From Clostridiales bacterium (GTDB lineage: Bacteria; Bacillota; Clostridia; Oscillospirales; Acutalibacteraceae), in the NCBI GenBank assembly GCA_021199275.1, contig JAJQIJ010000018.1, positions 114,767 to 178,766 of the forward strand: a stretch of DNA of 64,000 nucleotides, given 5' to 3'. The notes beneath the pieces are model-generated. The model was not told where the DNA came from and made no database searches. It saw nothing but the letters and a program-made list of their open reading frames with translations. This document shows, piece by piece, positions 44,370-53,068 of this stretch. Both the position numbers and the translations under genes were made by a program. The stretch's first letter is position 1, and the number at the start of each line of letters is the position of its first letter.

Positions 44370-45512
44370 TTAAAGATAATTAATTTTTTGCACCGGCTGT
44401 GAATTTTTAAAATATACCCTTGTAACCCGCCTTGAAATTCTGCAAGCCTGTTCATAATTAAATGAATTGGCTTTTTCAGCAAGCTCTTCCATTGAAATGG
44501 CGCAGCCCCCGTCAGTGCCTATAAGAGTTACCGGTGTTTCAACGAAAACGTTGTCTATGCCCGTGACGTCAACAATAATTTGGTCCATACAGACGCGCCC
44601 CAGCACCGGCGCATATTTGCCGTTTATAATTACGGCGCCTTTGTTTGACAGGCTTCTTGGGTAACCGTCTGCATAACCGACTGCCACGGTGGCAACCGTT
44701 GTTTTTTTTGTAATTTTATATGTGCCACCATAGCTGACTTCGGCGCCCCTGTCAAGCTCTTTGACACAGCTTACAGCCGAATACCAGCTCATAACCGGCT
44801 TTAATGGTATTACCGCCTTGTCAACATCTTCACTTGGGTAAAGCCCATATGTAATTATGCCGCAGCGCACCATGTCATACATGTTTGAAAAATTAATAAT
44901 GCCGGCTGAATTATTGACGTGCTTAATAGGAATTTCAACCCCTGCGCCTGACAGTTTTACAACAAAATTGTCAAACGCCGCAGCCTGTTTTTCGGCACGG
45001 CTCAGGTCTTTTTCGTCTGCAGTGGCGAAATGGGTAAATATACCTTCCGGCTCTATGTTGGGCAAACGGCAGATTTTTTCACATATATTTATATTTTCGT
45101 CAGTGCACAAAAAGCCAATGCGGCTCATGCCCGTGTCCACAGCAATATGGAATTTTGCAATTTTGCCCTGGCGATAAGCTTCGTCAGACAGGGCTTTGGC
45201 GCTTTCATATGTAAACACCGGTATTCTGATGTCCTTTTCAACTATAATTTTATAGCATTGGGGCGAAACATAGCCCAAAATCAGTATGGGTGTTTTTATA
45301 TTGTGGTGCACAAGCTCAAGAGCCTCTTCAATGCAGGCAACCCCGAAAAAGTCACACTGCCCTTCAAGCTCACCGGCAAGCTGCACTGCGCCGTGGCCGT
45401 AAGCGTCTGCCTTTATTACCAACAGAAGCTTGGCGCCGCCGATTTTATTTTTTATATTATTTACATTATAATGAAGCGCGTCAAGGTCCACCTTGATATA
45501 TGTTCTTTCCAT
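44370..45512 (-). CDS. alr: Alanine racemase
   Basis: 380-aa PLP enzyme producing D-alanine for peptidoglycan. The start at 45512 (MERTYIKVDLDALHYNV) gives the standard N-terminus. LLVIKADAYGHGAVQLA holds the PLP lysine (about residue 36), DTGMSRIGF and FTHFATADE follow, and RCGIITYGLYPSE and VGYADGYPRSLSNKG carry other active-site elements. VLGRVCMDQIIVDVT is the C-terminal signature. The lysozyme gene follows 16 bases downstream, so both cell-wall genes are probably co-transcribed. Confidence 0.97.
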   Translation of the reverse strand: MERTYIKVDLDALHYNVNNIKNKIGGAKLLLVIKADAYGHGAVQLAGELEGQCDFFGVACIEEALELVHHNIKTPILILGYVSPQCYKIIVEKDIRIPVFTYESAKALSDEAYRQGKIAKFHIAVDTGMSRIGFLCTDENINICEKICRLPNIEPEGIFTHFATADEKDLSRAEKQAAAFDNFVVKLSGAGVEIPIKHVNNSAGIINFSNMYDMVRCGIITYGLYPSEDVDKAVIPLKPVMSWYSAVSCVKELDRGAEVSYGGTYKITKKTTVATVAVGYADGYPRSLSNKGAVIINGKYAPVLGRVCMDQIIVDVTGIDNVFVETPVTLIGTDGGCAISMEELAEKANSFNYEQACRISRRVTRVYFKNSQPVQKINYL

Positions 45513-45631
45513 TATTAACAGCCCCACTTTTTAAGGTACAAAAGTAATTTTAGCATAATCTTATATGTTTGTAAAGCAATAAAATATGGCAAATGCAAGG
45601 CAGCTTTTCACTAATTGCTTACAGTTTTCAA

Positions 45632-45736
45632 AAAGAAAAAGCCCGTATTCCGAACACAGGCTTTTCCTTTTTTGTCTATAATATAACTATAGGAGGACAA
45701 GACGCCCGGGCGCAGTTGCGGCTCTGTGCCTGAGCT
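45632..45736 (-). ncRNA. Candidate small RNA 4 with a CCUCC single-stranded motif
   Basis: About 105 nt, in a 480-base gap without any other gene. A perfect-consensus minus-strand promoter precedes it. The RNA contains small GC-rich hairpins, then TTGTCCTCCTATAG, an exact complement of the AGGAGG ribosome site flanked by a CTATA/TATAG hairpin. It ends with AAAAGCCTGT / ATACGGGCTTTT and a T-rich tail. A translation-regulating role by pairing to ribosome sites is an inference; no class was recognised. Confidence 0.65.
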
Positions 45737-45742
45737 GTCTGA

Positions 45743-45771
45743 ATTATATTATAAATTGCACAATTTGTCAA
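45743..45771 (-). promoter_or_regulatory. Consensus promoter of candidate small RNA 4
   Basis: TTGACA (45766-45771), exactly 17 bases, TATAAT (45743-45748) on the minus strand. Confidence 0.9.
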
Positions 45772-45992
45772 GCCGATTGTTGAACATTTTTACAAATTAT
45801 TTACAAATATAGCGAAAAAATAAAACGCAGTCTTTTTCTGCACGATTTTTTGTACTGTCGGGCTTCAGATTTTATCGAATTATGTCTAATTGTGTCATTT
45901 TAATTGACAGACAATAAATGTTTGGCTAATATAAATTATTGTAATCGGCAGCCGCCCGCCGATTTTAAAAACTTATGAAAGGAAAGCATTAT

Positions 45993-46220
45993 ATGACAAT
46001 AAACGAACTTGCCGGCGAATATGAACGACAGTATGACATTTTAAACAGTAAAATGGACGGGCTCAAGCCCCTTTTGAACATATATACCGGCGAGGATTTA
46101 TATTTGTTAAGAAGAAAAATAAAAACATATTACGATATGGCTTGCGAATGCAAATGTATTTCGGCAATGCTTACACATTATTATGACGAGGGTAATTCAA
46201 AATATGAAAGACTTAATTGA
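45993..46220 (+). CDS. Small protein upstream of and overlapping a sigma-like gene
   Basis: 75-aa helical, charged protein (MTINELAGEYERQYDILNSK; then LYLLRRKIKTYYDMACECKCISAML). The ATG at 45993 has GAAAGGA 8 bases upstream. It overlaps the next gene by 17 bases, suggesting translational coupling. The sequence looks like a coiled-coil partner or anti-sigma-like helper, but no family was recognised. Related pairs occur as short cytoplasmic ORFs next to phage-like sigma-70 region 4 proteins in Clostridia (general impression, not checked). Confidence 0.68.
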   Translation: MTINELAGEYERQYDILNSKMDGLKPLLNIYTGEDLYLLRRKIKTYYDMACECKCISAMLTHYYDEGNSKYERLN

Positions 46221-46542
46221 GTGCTGCCTGAGCTACAATGCATATGAAAAGCTGCAAAAAGAAAACGAATGCGGGCATGATATCTGCGAAATGGACAGAA
46301 AGGCTTTAATGCATGTGCTGCCCGGCATTCTTAAAAAGGAGCTTACCGAAAGGCAAAGGATATGTCTTAAAATGAGATATGTAAACGATTTGCGGCAAGA
46401 TGAAATTTCAAAAAAGCTGCATCTGTCACAGCCCACGGTAAGCCGCCACATATCACTTGCAAGGGAAATTGTAAACAACCGGCTTGGATATTGTGTTGAA
46501 GCATTGAAAGAGCTTGACAGCGAATGGCTTAAATGCGAATAA
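46204..46542 (+). CDS. Sigma-70 region 4-type HTH protein
   Basis: 112-aa DNA-binding protein. The C-terminal part has LTERQRICLKMRYVNDLRQDEISKKLHLSQPTVSRHISLAREIVNNRL, a clear sigma-70 region 4 helix-turn-helix. Sigma regions 1-3 are absent, so it is not a full sigma factor; it may be an accessory, ArpU-like or YlxM-like regulator. The N-terminal ~45 residues contain several Cys (ECCLSY, CGHDIC) that could bind metal. The ATG at 46204 follows GAGGG with 11 bases. A strong terminator follows. Confidence 0.78.
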   Translation: MKDLIECCLSYNAYEKLQKENECGHDICEMDRKALMHVLPGILKKELTERQRICLKMRYVNDLRQDEISKKLHLSQPTVSRHISLAREIVNNRLGYCVEALKELDSEWLKCE

Positions 46543-46555
46543 TTTGAAAAAGCGT

Positions 46556-46586
46556 GGGGCTGCGCCGCAAGGCGCGGCCCCTTTTT
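46556..46586 (+). terminator. Terminator of the sigma-like pair
   Basis: GGGGCTGCGCC / GGCGCGGCCCC stem (11 bp, one G-U), 4-base loop, TTTTTA. Confidence 0.88.
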
Positions 46587-46657
46587 ATCAATTGATACAG
46601 CAGCGGCTATTCTGTGGGAGCAGTGTCCACCGGGGCCAACAATTGTAAAGCGCTTTG

Positions 46658-46795
46658 TTCAATAAGGGCATGCCCGTCATTAAACGCGGTAATTGACCGG
46701 GCGCTGTCACCCCCGGCGGTTGGTTGTATTCACCTCTGATTAAAAATCGCACCCCCGAAGCCTTACGAGGCGGGGGGACATTATTGCCTTAGTAA
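46658..46795 (+). repeat. Structured intergenic repeat, copy B (full)
   Basis: Starts TTCAATAAGGGC and ends GCCTTAGTAAT, with GATTAAAAATCGCACCCC in the middle. The hairpins match copies A, C and D in position, although the base pairs differ. It lies in a 445-base gap with no gene between the sigma-like pair and corA. Confidence 0.8.
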
Positions 46796-46987
46796 TATTC
46801 TATTCCAAAACAGCCTTTTTGCCATAGCGGCGCTGAATAACTAAATGAATATTGGCAGATGTTCGCCGCTTAATTTCGGCGGTGGTAAAGGCCGCTGCTA
46901 AAAACGTTTAATGGCTGGGCTTTGCCGCTTATTAAAACAGCCGCCTGCTGCAACTAAAAGGCGTAATGCAGCCGGGCGGCGCGTTTT

Positions 46988-47911
46988 TTAAATTCCACGG
47001 TGCTTTTTTAAAATTAAAATAATTGTTCCCACAACAAGCCCGGAAAGCAATATTACAAAAATATAGCCGTATTTCCAGCTGACTTCGGGCATGCTGGTAA
47101 AGTTCATGCCGTACCAGCCCACTATTAAAGTAAGCGGAAAAAACACCGTGGTAACAGACGTAAACGTTTTCATGGTTTCATTTAACTTGAGCTCTAAAAA
47201 TGACGAATAGGCGTCTTGCAAATGGTTAACCGAATCTCTTAGCTGGTCTGCGTCTTCACGCAGGCGTTTTACTTTTTCGGCAAAAACGCTAAGCGCCTTG
47301 CAGCTGTCTTCTATAATTTCATTTTCGTTTTCAGCCAGCGTTTCTGCGACTTCAATAAGGCGCTTATAATGATTTTTTAAAACAAGCAATTCGTTTTTTA
47401 TTTGCAGCAGCTTAAAATTGAAATCTGAACGCGCAGTGTTGCTAAACACGGCTTTTTCAAGGCGGTTTATGTTAAACGCGGTTTTTTCAATAAGCATGCC
47501 GTCGTTTTCAATAAGCTTGGTGAAAAAAGCCGCCAGCAGCTTGGGCAGGGCGGCGTTTATAGGCGAAGCTTCGCTGACGGTTTCAAGAAATTTTTTTCTG
47601 ACTAATGAATCATTGCCGCCAAGGTCAACAACAAGCATAAAATTTTTCTTTATGAAAACAGCCAGCCCCGCCCCGCTTTTTTCAGCAATGCCCATCTTCA
47701 AAAACACCGCGCTGTAATCTTCTGCCGTTTTAATATGCTCTTTAAACTGCGGCGCGCCTGGCGCGCACAGCTTTACGTCTGAATCTGAAATACGCAGGCG
47801 CATATAAATTTTTTTAAATTCGTCAGGCAAAACATAGCCGGCGCTCAACATATGCGAATCTATTTCGCCAATATCTGCTGTTGTAACATCGTCGTCAAAA
47901 CGGTAAAACAC
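46988..47911 (-). CDS. corA: CorA-family magnesium/cobalt transporter
   Basis: 307-aa membrane protein. A long cytoplasmic, helix-rich N-terminal part (to about 245) is followed by two C-terminal membrane segments. The signature YGMNF is in LIVGWYGMNFTSMPE between them. The start is GTG at 47911, with only a weak ribosome site. It lies 12 bases after the rubrerythrin stop, so translational coupling is likely. The selectivity motif tail (MPE) fits the family. Confidence 0.92.
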   Translation of the reverse strand: MFYRFDDDVTTADIGEIDSHMLSAGYVLPDEFKKIYMRLRISDSDVKLCAPGAPQFKEHIKTAEDYSAVFLKMGIAEKSGAGLAVFIKKNFMLVVDLGGNDSLVRKKFLETVSEASPINAALPKLLAAFFTKLIENDGMLIEKTAFNINRLEKAVFSNTARSDFNFKLLQIKNELLVLKNHYKRLIEVAETLAENENEIIEDSCKALSVFAEKVKRLREDADQLRDSVNHLQDAYSSFLELKLNETMKTFTSVTTVFFPLTLIVGWYGMNFTSMPEVSWKYGYIFVILLSGLVVGTIILILKKHRGI

Positions 47912-47923
47912 TTAACATCACTT

Positions 47924-48466
47924 TTAATAATTTTCTGCTTTGATTTCGAAATATGACTGCTGGTGTTCGCAAACGGGGCATATCTGCGGCGCCTGCCGCC
48001 CAATAACTATATGCCCGCAATTGGCGCATTTCCAAATAACATCGTTGTCGCGGCTGAACACAAGCCCCTTTTCAACGTTATTGAGCAGCTTTAAAAATCT
48101 TTCCTCATGTTCTTTTTCAATTTTTCCCACCATGTCAAACAAAAGGGCTATTTTGTCAAAGCCCTCTGCCCGGGCGTCTCTGGCGAAAGCGGCATACATA
48201 TCTGTCCATTCATAATTTTCGCCGTCTGCCGCTGCTTTAAGGTTTATGGCTGTGGCGGGTATTTGGCCGTCATGCAGATATCTAAACCATATTTGCGCGT
48301 GTTCTTTTTCATTATTGGCGGTTTCTTCAAACAAGTCGCCTATCTGGCGGTAACCGTCTTGCCTTGCTTTATTGGCGTAATATTCATATTTTGTATATGC
48401 CTGTGCTTCACCGGCAAAGGCAGCCATAAGATTGGCTTGGGTCTTTGTGCCCTCTAATTTTTCCAT
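47924..48466 (-). CDS. rbr: Rubrerythrin
   Basis: 180-aa di-iron peroxide-scavenging protein of anaerobes. The ferritin-like helices contain the ligand motifs [22 protein letters not shown] and EKEHEERF, each with Glu/His ligands. The C-terminal rubredoxin domain has CANCGH and CPVC. GAAAGGA precedes the ATG. It is the first gene of a unit with corA. Presence of rubrerythrin supports an anaerobic host. Confidence 0.97.
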   Translation of the reverse strand: MEKLEGTKTQANLMAAFAGEAQAYTKYEYYANKARQDGYRQIGDLFEETANNEKEHAQIWFRYLHDGQIPATAINLKAAADGENYEWTDMYAAFARDARAEGFDKIALLFDMVGKIEKEHEERFLKLLNNVEKGLVFSRDNDVIWKCANCGHIVIGRQAPQICPVCEHQQSYFEIKAENY

Positions 48467-48633
48467 GCTTATTTTCCTTTCAACTTTTTAATTACGCAGT
48501 TTCCCGTAACGGGCTGCGCCAGGAAACGCGGCACGATTGCGCATGCTGGGCTTCTGAATTTAATTAAGCGCTAAGAAAAAAGCCGCCCATATGAGCGACT
48601 TTAAGTAATAGGCGGCAGAGCCTTAAATTGTTT

Positions 48634-51054
48634 TCAAACCGCGCTCGTTTTAATTTTTGAAATAATGGCAACAAATATACTCCAAACAGCCTGGAAAATT
48701 ATTACATTAAGGGCTGTAATGCAGCTTGCCCCGTTAATAATTCCCAGCAGTGCCATAACCCCAAAGCCAAGCGCCGCGCCAAATGACACCAGCACAAAAA
48801 TCAGGCTTTCAGCGCCCACAATATTGTCTGACGCCCTAATGGCCTTTATAAAGCCCATGGCGCTGCCGTTGTGCACTGCATATGCCGGGCTTTTTTTCAC
48901 CGTGGCCTCACTGTATTTTTCAAAAATTCTTGCGTTTGACGCGGCCATTACGCGAATGAACCCATCAGGCAGGTCAAAAATTTGCTTCAGGCTTTCGTCG
49001 TTTATATAAGGGTCTGTGCTTTTCAGTAAAATAGTAATGCCGCTTTTTTCAAGCTTTTTAAGTTCTTTTTTCAACTTGGGGTTTGCGCTGTAGCTTACTA
49101 TAAACATGGCCGAAATTTTGCCCGCCACGGCAAGATAAAGAGTTTTTCTGCCGTTTTTGGTATACGCTTTTTCATAGTCCTCTTTAGGCACGGTAACGCC
49201 GTGGGCAATAAGCAAATCGCGGTTGCCGACAAGGATTTTTTTCTGATATATCCATGCGGAAGTGCCCATTTTATCTTCATAAATAACATCGTCTACCTGC
49301 GGCAATATAGCCTGTTTGCCCACAATTACGTCGTCAAACACATTGGCAAGCGGGCTTTTTGTTTTTATAATTACCGCTGCGGTAAGCAAAATGGCGTCAT
49401 CTATTTTTGCACCGTTAAAGGTTTTTATGCCGTGCAAATCGCATGAACGCGCACCGAACAAGTCAGACGCTTCCATAACAAGCGCATTGGAATTATGCAG
49501 CATATGCGCACCTTCAAACCCGCAAACCATGGCATTGCTTGGCGATATGGAACGGCACACATTTTTAAGCGTGGCATTAGACGCATACATAGCCACCGCA
49601 GGGCAGGAAATAACCATGCCCGCAACAAAAATATTAAAAGCAAAATTCAAATTGCCGTGCATGCCGTAAAGCACGCCGAATAAAATAGCGTTTAAAACAA
49701 ACATAACCGGAAATAAAATTCTTGCAATTCTGTCTGCCGGCTCGTCTGCGCAGGATATTTCAATAAAGCTTGTCGGCACGTCTGTTTTAACACTGTATTT
49801 AAGCAGCGCTTCCCCGGTTAAAAGATTTCTGGCAATTATGGCCGCGTCCACTTCGTTTACTATTTGTTCAACCGTATATTTGTCCCCGCCTGACGTAAGA
49901 AATTCAAAGTTTTCTATTATTCTTACAATCATTTCATATTTGCCAAGCGTGCTGAAAAACAACAGCAGCACCGCGGCGCTGGGGTAATAAGAGCCGCCGT
50001 CAGTCAGCATTTCCGGCTTGAAATAAACGGCGCATGTATGCGCAAGCACCAAAAGCGAAGTTATTGCAACCGGGAAGTCGGAATTGACCCCCCTTTTGAA
50101 ATTAAAGCCGTGAAATATATTGTTTACATTAATAAGTAAAATGATAAAATAAAGCGCAGCAACAACAATGCAATAATTTGAGGCGATATTTAAAAAAGAC
50201 GGTATATGCTGCGTGTTTTCAAACAATGTCAGATATAAAAGAACAGCGCCGAAAAAAACAGTAAGACACAAAACAGTTTGAAGCGACGTTTTCTTTTTAA
50301 AAAAGCTCTCAAGCGCGGCTGTGCGTTCGCCCCTGTTTCGGCAATCGCCGGGGGTCAGCTTTTCATTTTCACCTTTTTTACCCTGAGGAACTTCCTCTTC
50401 GGCAAACAGGCGAAACTTATTTACTTTTTCTTCGCGCCGGCGTTTTAACATTTGTTCGGCGACTGCCTCGTCAATGGTGGGAATATTGTCCATTTCGTCG
50501 TCAAAGCCGGTTATTTTAATCTGCGCCGAATTGTCATAATCGTTTTTATTTGGCTCTGCGGCATTTTCCTTGGGCTCGCCGCCCAGGCGTATTCTTACAT
50601 TTTCAAGCTCTTCAACAGCAAGAATTGTGGGGATTTCCTGCAAGTCAGACGTTTTGTTAAACCTGGACTTGCTTTTTATTGTGGCTGATTTTTCTATTGT
50701 TGCCGGCGGCTCTGCGCTGAAATCGTGGTGCTTTGTGTTATGGGCAAAAAAAGCTTTTTTGGCGCGCGACACATTAATGGTGTCGCCCGAAGCTTTAACG
50801 TTTATTGTTTTTTGCATGTCTTCGCCCGGCTCTGAAGATGGCTGTTTTTGCACCCCGGCAGGCACAAATTCCTTGACGTCTTCGTCTGAATCAGCAGCAC
50901 GCGTTTTTTCAGATTCAGGCACAGATATATCAATAGGCTCTTCCACGCTTTTAATTTTTTCAATTGTTTCCTGCGATTTTCTGTTCATTCTTGCCAAAAC
51001 AGCTTCGGCTTCCTGCAATATTTCTTCAATTGATAAATCTTTTTCTTCGTCCAT
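48634..51054 (-). CDS. P-type ATPase-like membrane protein lacking catalytic motifs
   Basis: 806-aa protein. The first ~255 residues are a charged, low-complexity cytoplasmic region. From about 260 it follows a heavy-metal P-type ATPase layout: membrane pairs, LLTGEALLKYSVKTD in the actuator region, a pair of helices with SCPAVAMYA where CPC is expected, then LVMEASDLFGARS where DKTGTLT should be. The nucleotide-binding-like region has MGTSAWIYQKKILVGNRDLL, and KLEKSGITILLKSTDPYI replaces the TGD motif; GDGxND is missing. It therefore cannot form the phospho-Asp and is probably a pseudo-enzyme or a regulator. GAAAGGA precedes the ATG; rlmB is 38 bases upstream. Confidence 0.75.
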   Translation of the reverse strand: MDEEKDLSIEEILQEAEAVLARMNRKSQETIEKIKSVEEPIDISVPESEKTRAADSDEDVKEFVPAGVQKQPSSEPGEDMQKTINVKASGDTINVSRAKKAFFAHNTKHHDFSAEPPATIEKSATIKSKSRFNKTSDLQEIPTILAVEELENVRIRLGGEPKENAAEPNKNDYDNSAQIKITGFDDEMDNIPTIDEAVAEQMLKRRREEKVNKFRLFAEEEVPQGKKGENEKLTPGDCRNRGERTAALESFFKKKTSLQTVLCLTVFFGAVLLYLTLFENTQHIPSFLNIASNYCIVVAALYFIILLINVNNIFHGFNFKRGVNSDFPVAITSLLVLAHTCAVYFKPEMLTDGGSYYPSAAVLLLFFSTLGKYEMIVRIIENFEFLTSGGDKYTVEQIVNEVDAAIIARNLLTGEALLKYSVKTDVPTSFIEISCADEPADRIARILFPVMFVLNAILFGVLYGMHGNLNFAFNIFVAGMVISCPAVAMYASNATLKNVCRSISPSNAMVCGFEGAHMLHNSNALVMEASDLFGARSCDLHGIKTFNGAKIDDAILLTAAVIIKTKSPLANVFDDVIVGKQAILPQVDDVIYEDKMGTSAWIYQKKILVGNRDLLIAHGVTVPKEDYEKAYTKNGRKTLYLAVAGKISAMFIVSYSANPKLKKELKKLEKSGITILLKSTDPYINDESLKQIFDLPDGFIRVMAASNARIFEKYSEATVKKSPAYAVHNGSAMGFIKAIRASDNIVGAESLIFVLVSFGAALGFGVMALLGIINGASCITALNVIIFQAVWSIFVAIISKIKTSAV

Positions 51055-51092
51055 TCACACCTGTCCTTTCGCATATATTAACCGCACCCGAT

Positions 51093-51812
51093 TTATGAAC
51101 GGCGCGAAGCTATTTCATACATAATTATTCCTGCGGCAACAGACGCGTTAATGCTGTTAAGCCTGCCATACATCGGCACGGCCACAGACAAGTCGCACGA
51201 TTCTTTAACGAGCGGGCTGATTCCCCTGCCCTCATTGCCGACTACAAGCGCCGCGCCGCCGGAAAAGTCAACGCTTTTCCAGTTTTCGCCCTGCATGTCA
51301 GCCGCATAAACCCATATGTTTTCTTTTTTCAGCGTTTTTATAAGCGCAGTAATATTTGTCACCCTTGCCACCCTTATGTATTCCAGCGCGCCGCAGGCGG
51401 CTTTAGACGTTATGAAATTAAGCCCTGCGCTTCTGCGCTTGGAAATGACAACGCCGTGTGCGCCGCAGGCTTCTGCAGTTCTGATAATGGCGCCCAGATT
51501 TCGGCTGTCTTCAATTTCGTCGCATATTATTATAAACGGCTCTTCTTCCCTGCCGCGGGCATATTCAAGTATTTCGCTAACACTGCTGTATTCATGCGCC
51601 GAAACATTTGCAATAACCCCCTGGTGGTTTGCGCCGGCGCACATATAGTCAAGCTTTTTAACGTTTACGTTTTTTATGGTTATGCCCCGCTCGTGCGCAA
51701 GAGCCGCTATTTTTGTGATTGAGCCCTCTCTTTTGCCGCTTGCAATAAGCACGCTTTCAACAGGCCTGCCGCTTTTCAGCAGTTCAAGCACAGCATTTCT
51801 GCCAATTACCAT
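51093..51812 (-). CDS. rlmB: 23S rRNA 2'-O-methyltransferase, TrmH/RlmB family
   Basis: 239-aa SPOUT methyltransferase. The substrate-binding N-terminal domain starts VIGRNAVLELLKSGRPVESVLIA. The three SPOUT motifs are DSRNLGAIIRTAEACGAHGVVI, ALVVGNEGRGISPLVKESCD and VPMYGRLNSINASVAAGIIMYE. The start at 51812 is the conventional one; an upstream in-frame TTG at 51845 has a G-rich site and would add 11 residues. The precise target nucleotide (RlmB versus TrmH-like) is not certain. Confidence 0.9.
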   Translation of the reverse strand: MVIGRNAVLELLKSGRPVESVLIASGKREGSITKIAALAHERGITIKNVNVKKLDYMCAGANHQGVIANVSAHEYSSVSEILEYARGREEEPFIIICDEIEDSRNLGAIIRTAEACGAHGVVISKRRSAGLNFITSKAACGALEYIRVARVTNITALIKTLKKENIWVYAADMQGENWKSVDFSGGAALVVGNEGRGISPLVKESCDLSVAVPMYGRLNSINASVAAGIIMYEIASRRS

Positions 51813-52060
51813 ATTGTCGTTTTCCAAAAAATCCTTTTCTGGCAAATTGCCACCCCCGAAACACCTGTCTGTCAGTAAAACCGCCCGCCGCACGGCGGAA
51901 GTCTTTAAAATATTATAACACTATATAAGTAAATATTCAATCGGTAAATTGTGTAATAGCTTATGGAAAAACAGACGCAGCTTTGTAAGCATTGATAGCA
52001 CATTAAAGCAAACTTATGGATTTTCGCAATTGCCCTGCGCCATTGAATAGCAAGCAACAA

Positions 52061-52091
52061 AAAAGCCGCGCTGCAAATAATGCGGCGCGGC
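52061..52091 (-). terminator. Terminator of the DUF2798 gene
   Basis: GCCGCGC / GCGCGGC stem with a T-rich tail on the minus strand, about 90 bases past the stop. It lies within a 371-base gene-free stretch (51813-52183) in which nothing else was found. Confidence 0.7.
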
Positions 52092-52183
52092 CGTATGGCT
52101 GCCATGTTAATATTTTCTGCCGTACGTTGCCTGCCAGGGGCCAAACGGCATACAAATTCGGCATTTTAAATGGCGCAGAAAAG

Positions 52184-52738
52184 CTATACCTTTTCATGCT
52201 GCGGCGCGTTGATTTCAGCGCCGGCAGCTTTTTTCAACTGTTTTTTAAAAAGCAGCCTAAACAACGCCCTTGTGACAGGCCCCGCAGCAAACAAATTCCA
52301 CAAAAGCGCCATGGGAAAGTTTTTAATAACTGTGCCAACCCATATTGCAATTGTGTCAACCGGGCTTTGCCCCGCAAGAATTATGTTAAAAAGAATTGCC
52401 GCCACCAGGCTCATTGTAGGGCACATAACAAGCACCGTGCAGCAAGACGTAATAACGGTTATTAAAAACGGGCTGTCCTTTTCAGGGCGAATAAGCTTTG
52501 CGGCAAGCGCATGCCCAAGTCTTTCACCCCACAGCTTTGAAAAAATGAAAACAAACACCCACATATATGCAGCTTCAATAAGCGCGTCTAAAAAAACGTC
52601 GTTCGTCAGATTGCTGAAATTCCAAGCTGCTAAAGTGCAGCCGTTTTTTATTGCCACATTATAAACTTCCATGCCATATGCCATTGTAACAGACATAATA
52701 AAGCCGAATACGATTCCCTGCCATTTTGTTTTAGGCAT
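52184..52738 (-). CDS. DUF2798-type membrane protein
   Basis: 184-aa protein with four predicted membrane segments. The N-terminus MPKTKWQGIVFGFIMSVTMAYGMEVYNVAI is the typical DUF2798 opening, and a second related half starts near RPEKDSPFLITVITSCCTVLVMCPTMSL, so it is a duplicated form. The ATG at 52738 has GGGG 8 bases upstream. A small RNA or leader with its own terminator lies upstream. The function of the family is unknown. Confidence 0.85.
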   Translation of the reverse strand: MPKTKWQGIVFGFIMSVTMAYGMEVYNVAIKNGCTLAAWNFSNLTNDVFLDALIEAAYMWVFVFIFSKLWGERLGHALAAKLIRPEKDSPFLITVITSCCTVLVMCPTMSLVAAILFNIILAGQSPVDTIAIWVGTVIKNFPMALLWNLFAAGPVTRALFRLLFKKQLKKAAGAEINAPQHEKV

Positions 52739-52841
52739 AATTTTACCCCATTTCATTTTAGGCGCTGCCGCAGCGGCGCCGCTTTTTGTAATAGCTTAGT
52801 GGAAATGCCCACCACGCTGCCGGCAAGCCCTTATTGAAAAA

Positions 52842-52951
52842 TAAAAAAGCGCAAGCCCAAGGCCGTGGGCTTACGCTGTAATGCTTTTTATTCAACTGTG
52901 GCTCTTCAGTCATAACCCGGCGCCAATATGGGCGCTGGCATTTCCCTAAGT
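52842..52951 (-). ncRNA. Candidate small RNA 6 or terminated leader upstream of the DUF2798 gene
   Basis: About 110 nt. The minus-strand promoter is TTGATT (52981-52986), 17 bases, TATTAT (52958-52963). The RNA has a CCAGCGCC / GGCGCCGG hairpin and a terminator with 11-bp stem AGCGTAAGCCC / GGGCTTGCGCT (52848-52877) followed by six T. The DUF2798 gene starts ~100 bases later, so a riboswitch-like attenuator is possible, but no known aptamer was recognised. TTCAATAAGGGC lies near the terminator on the other side (52827-52838). Confidence 0.6.
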
Positions 52952-53068
52952 TATTTCATAATATAACAAAATCGCCTGAAAATCAAGCTTTTTTTGTGGC
53001 AAAATTACTTTTTTAAAGCCTGCGCCGCCTGCACAGGCATGACGTTGCGCCCCAAACTGCCTGCCGAC

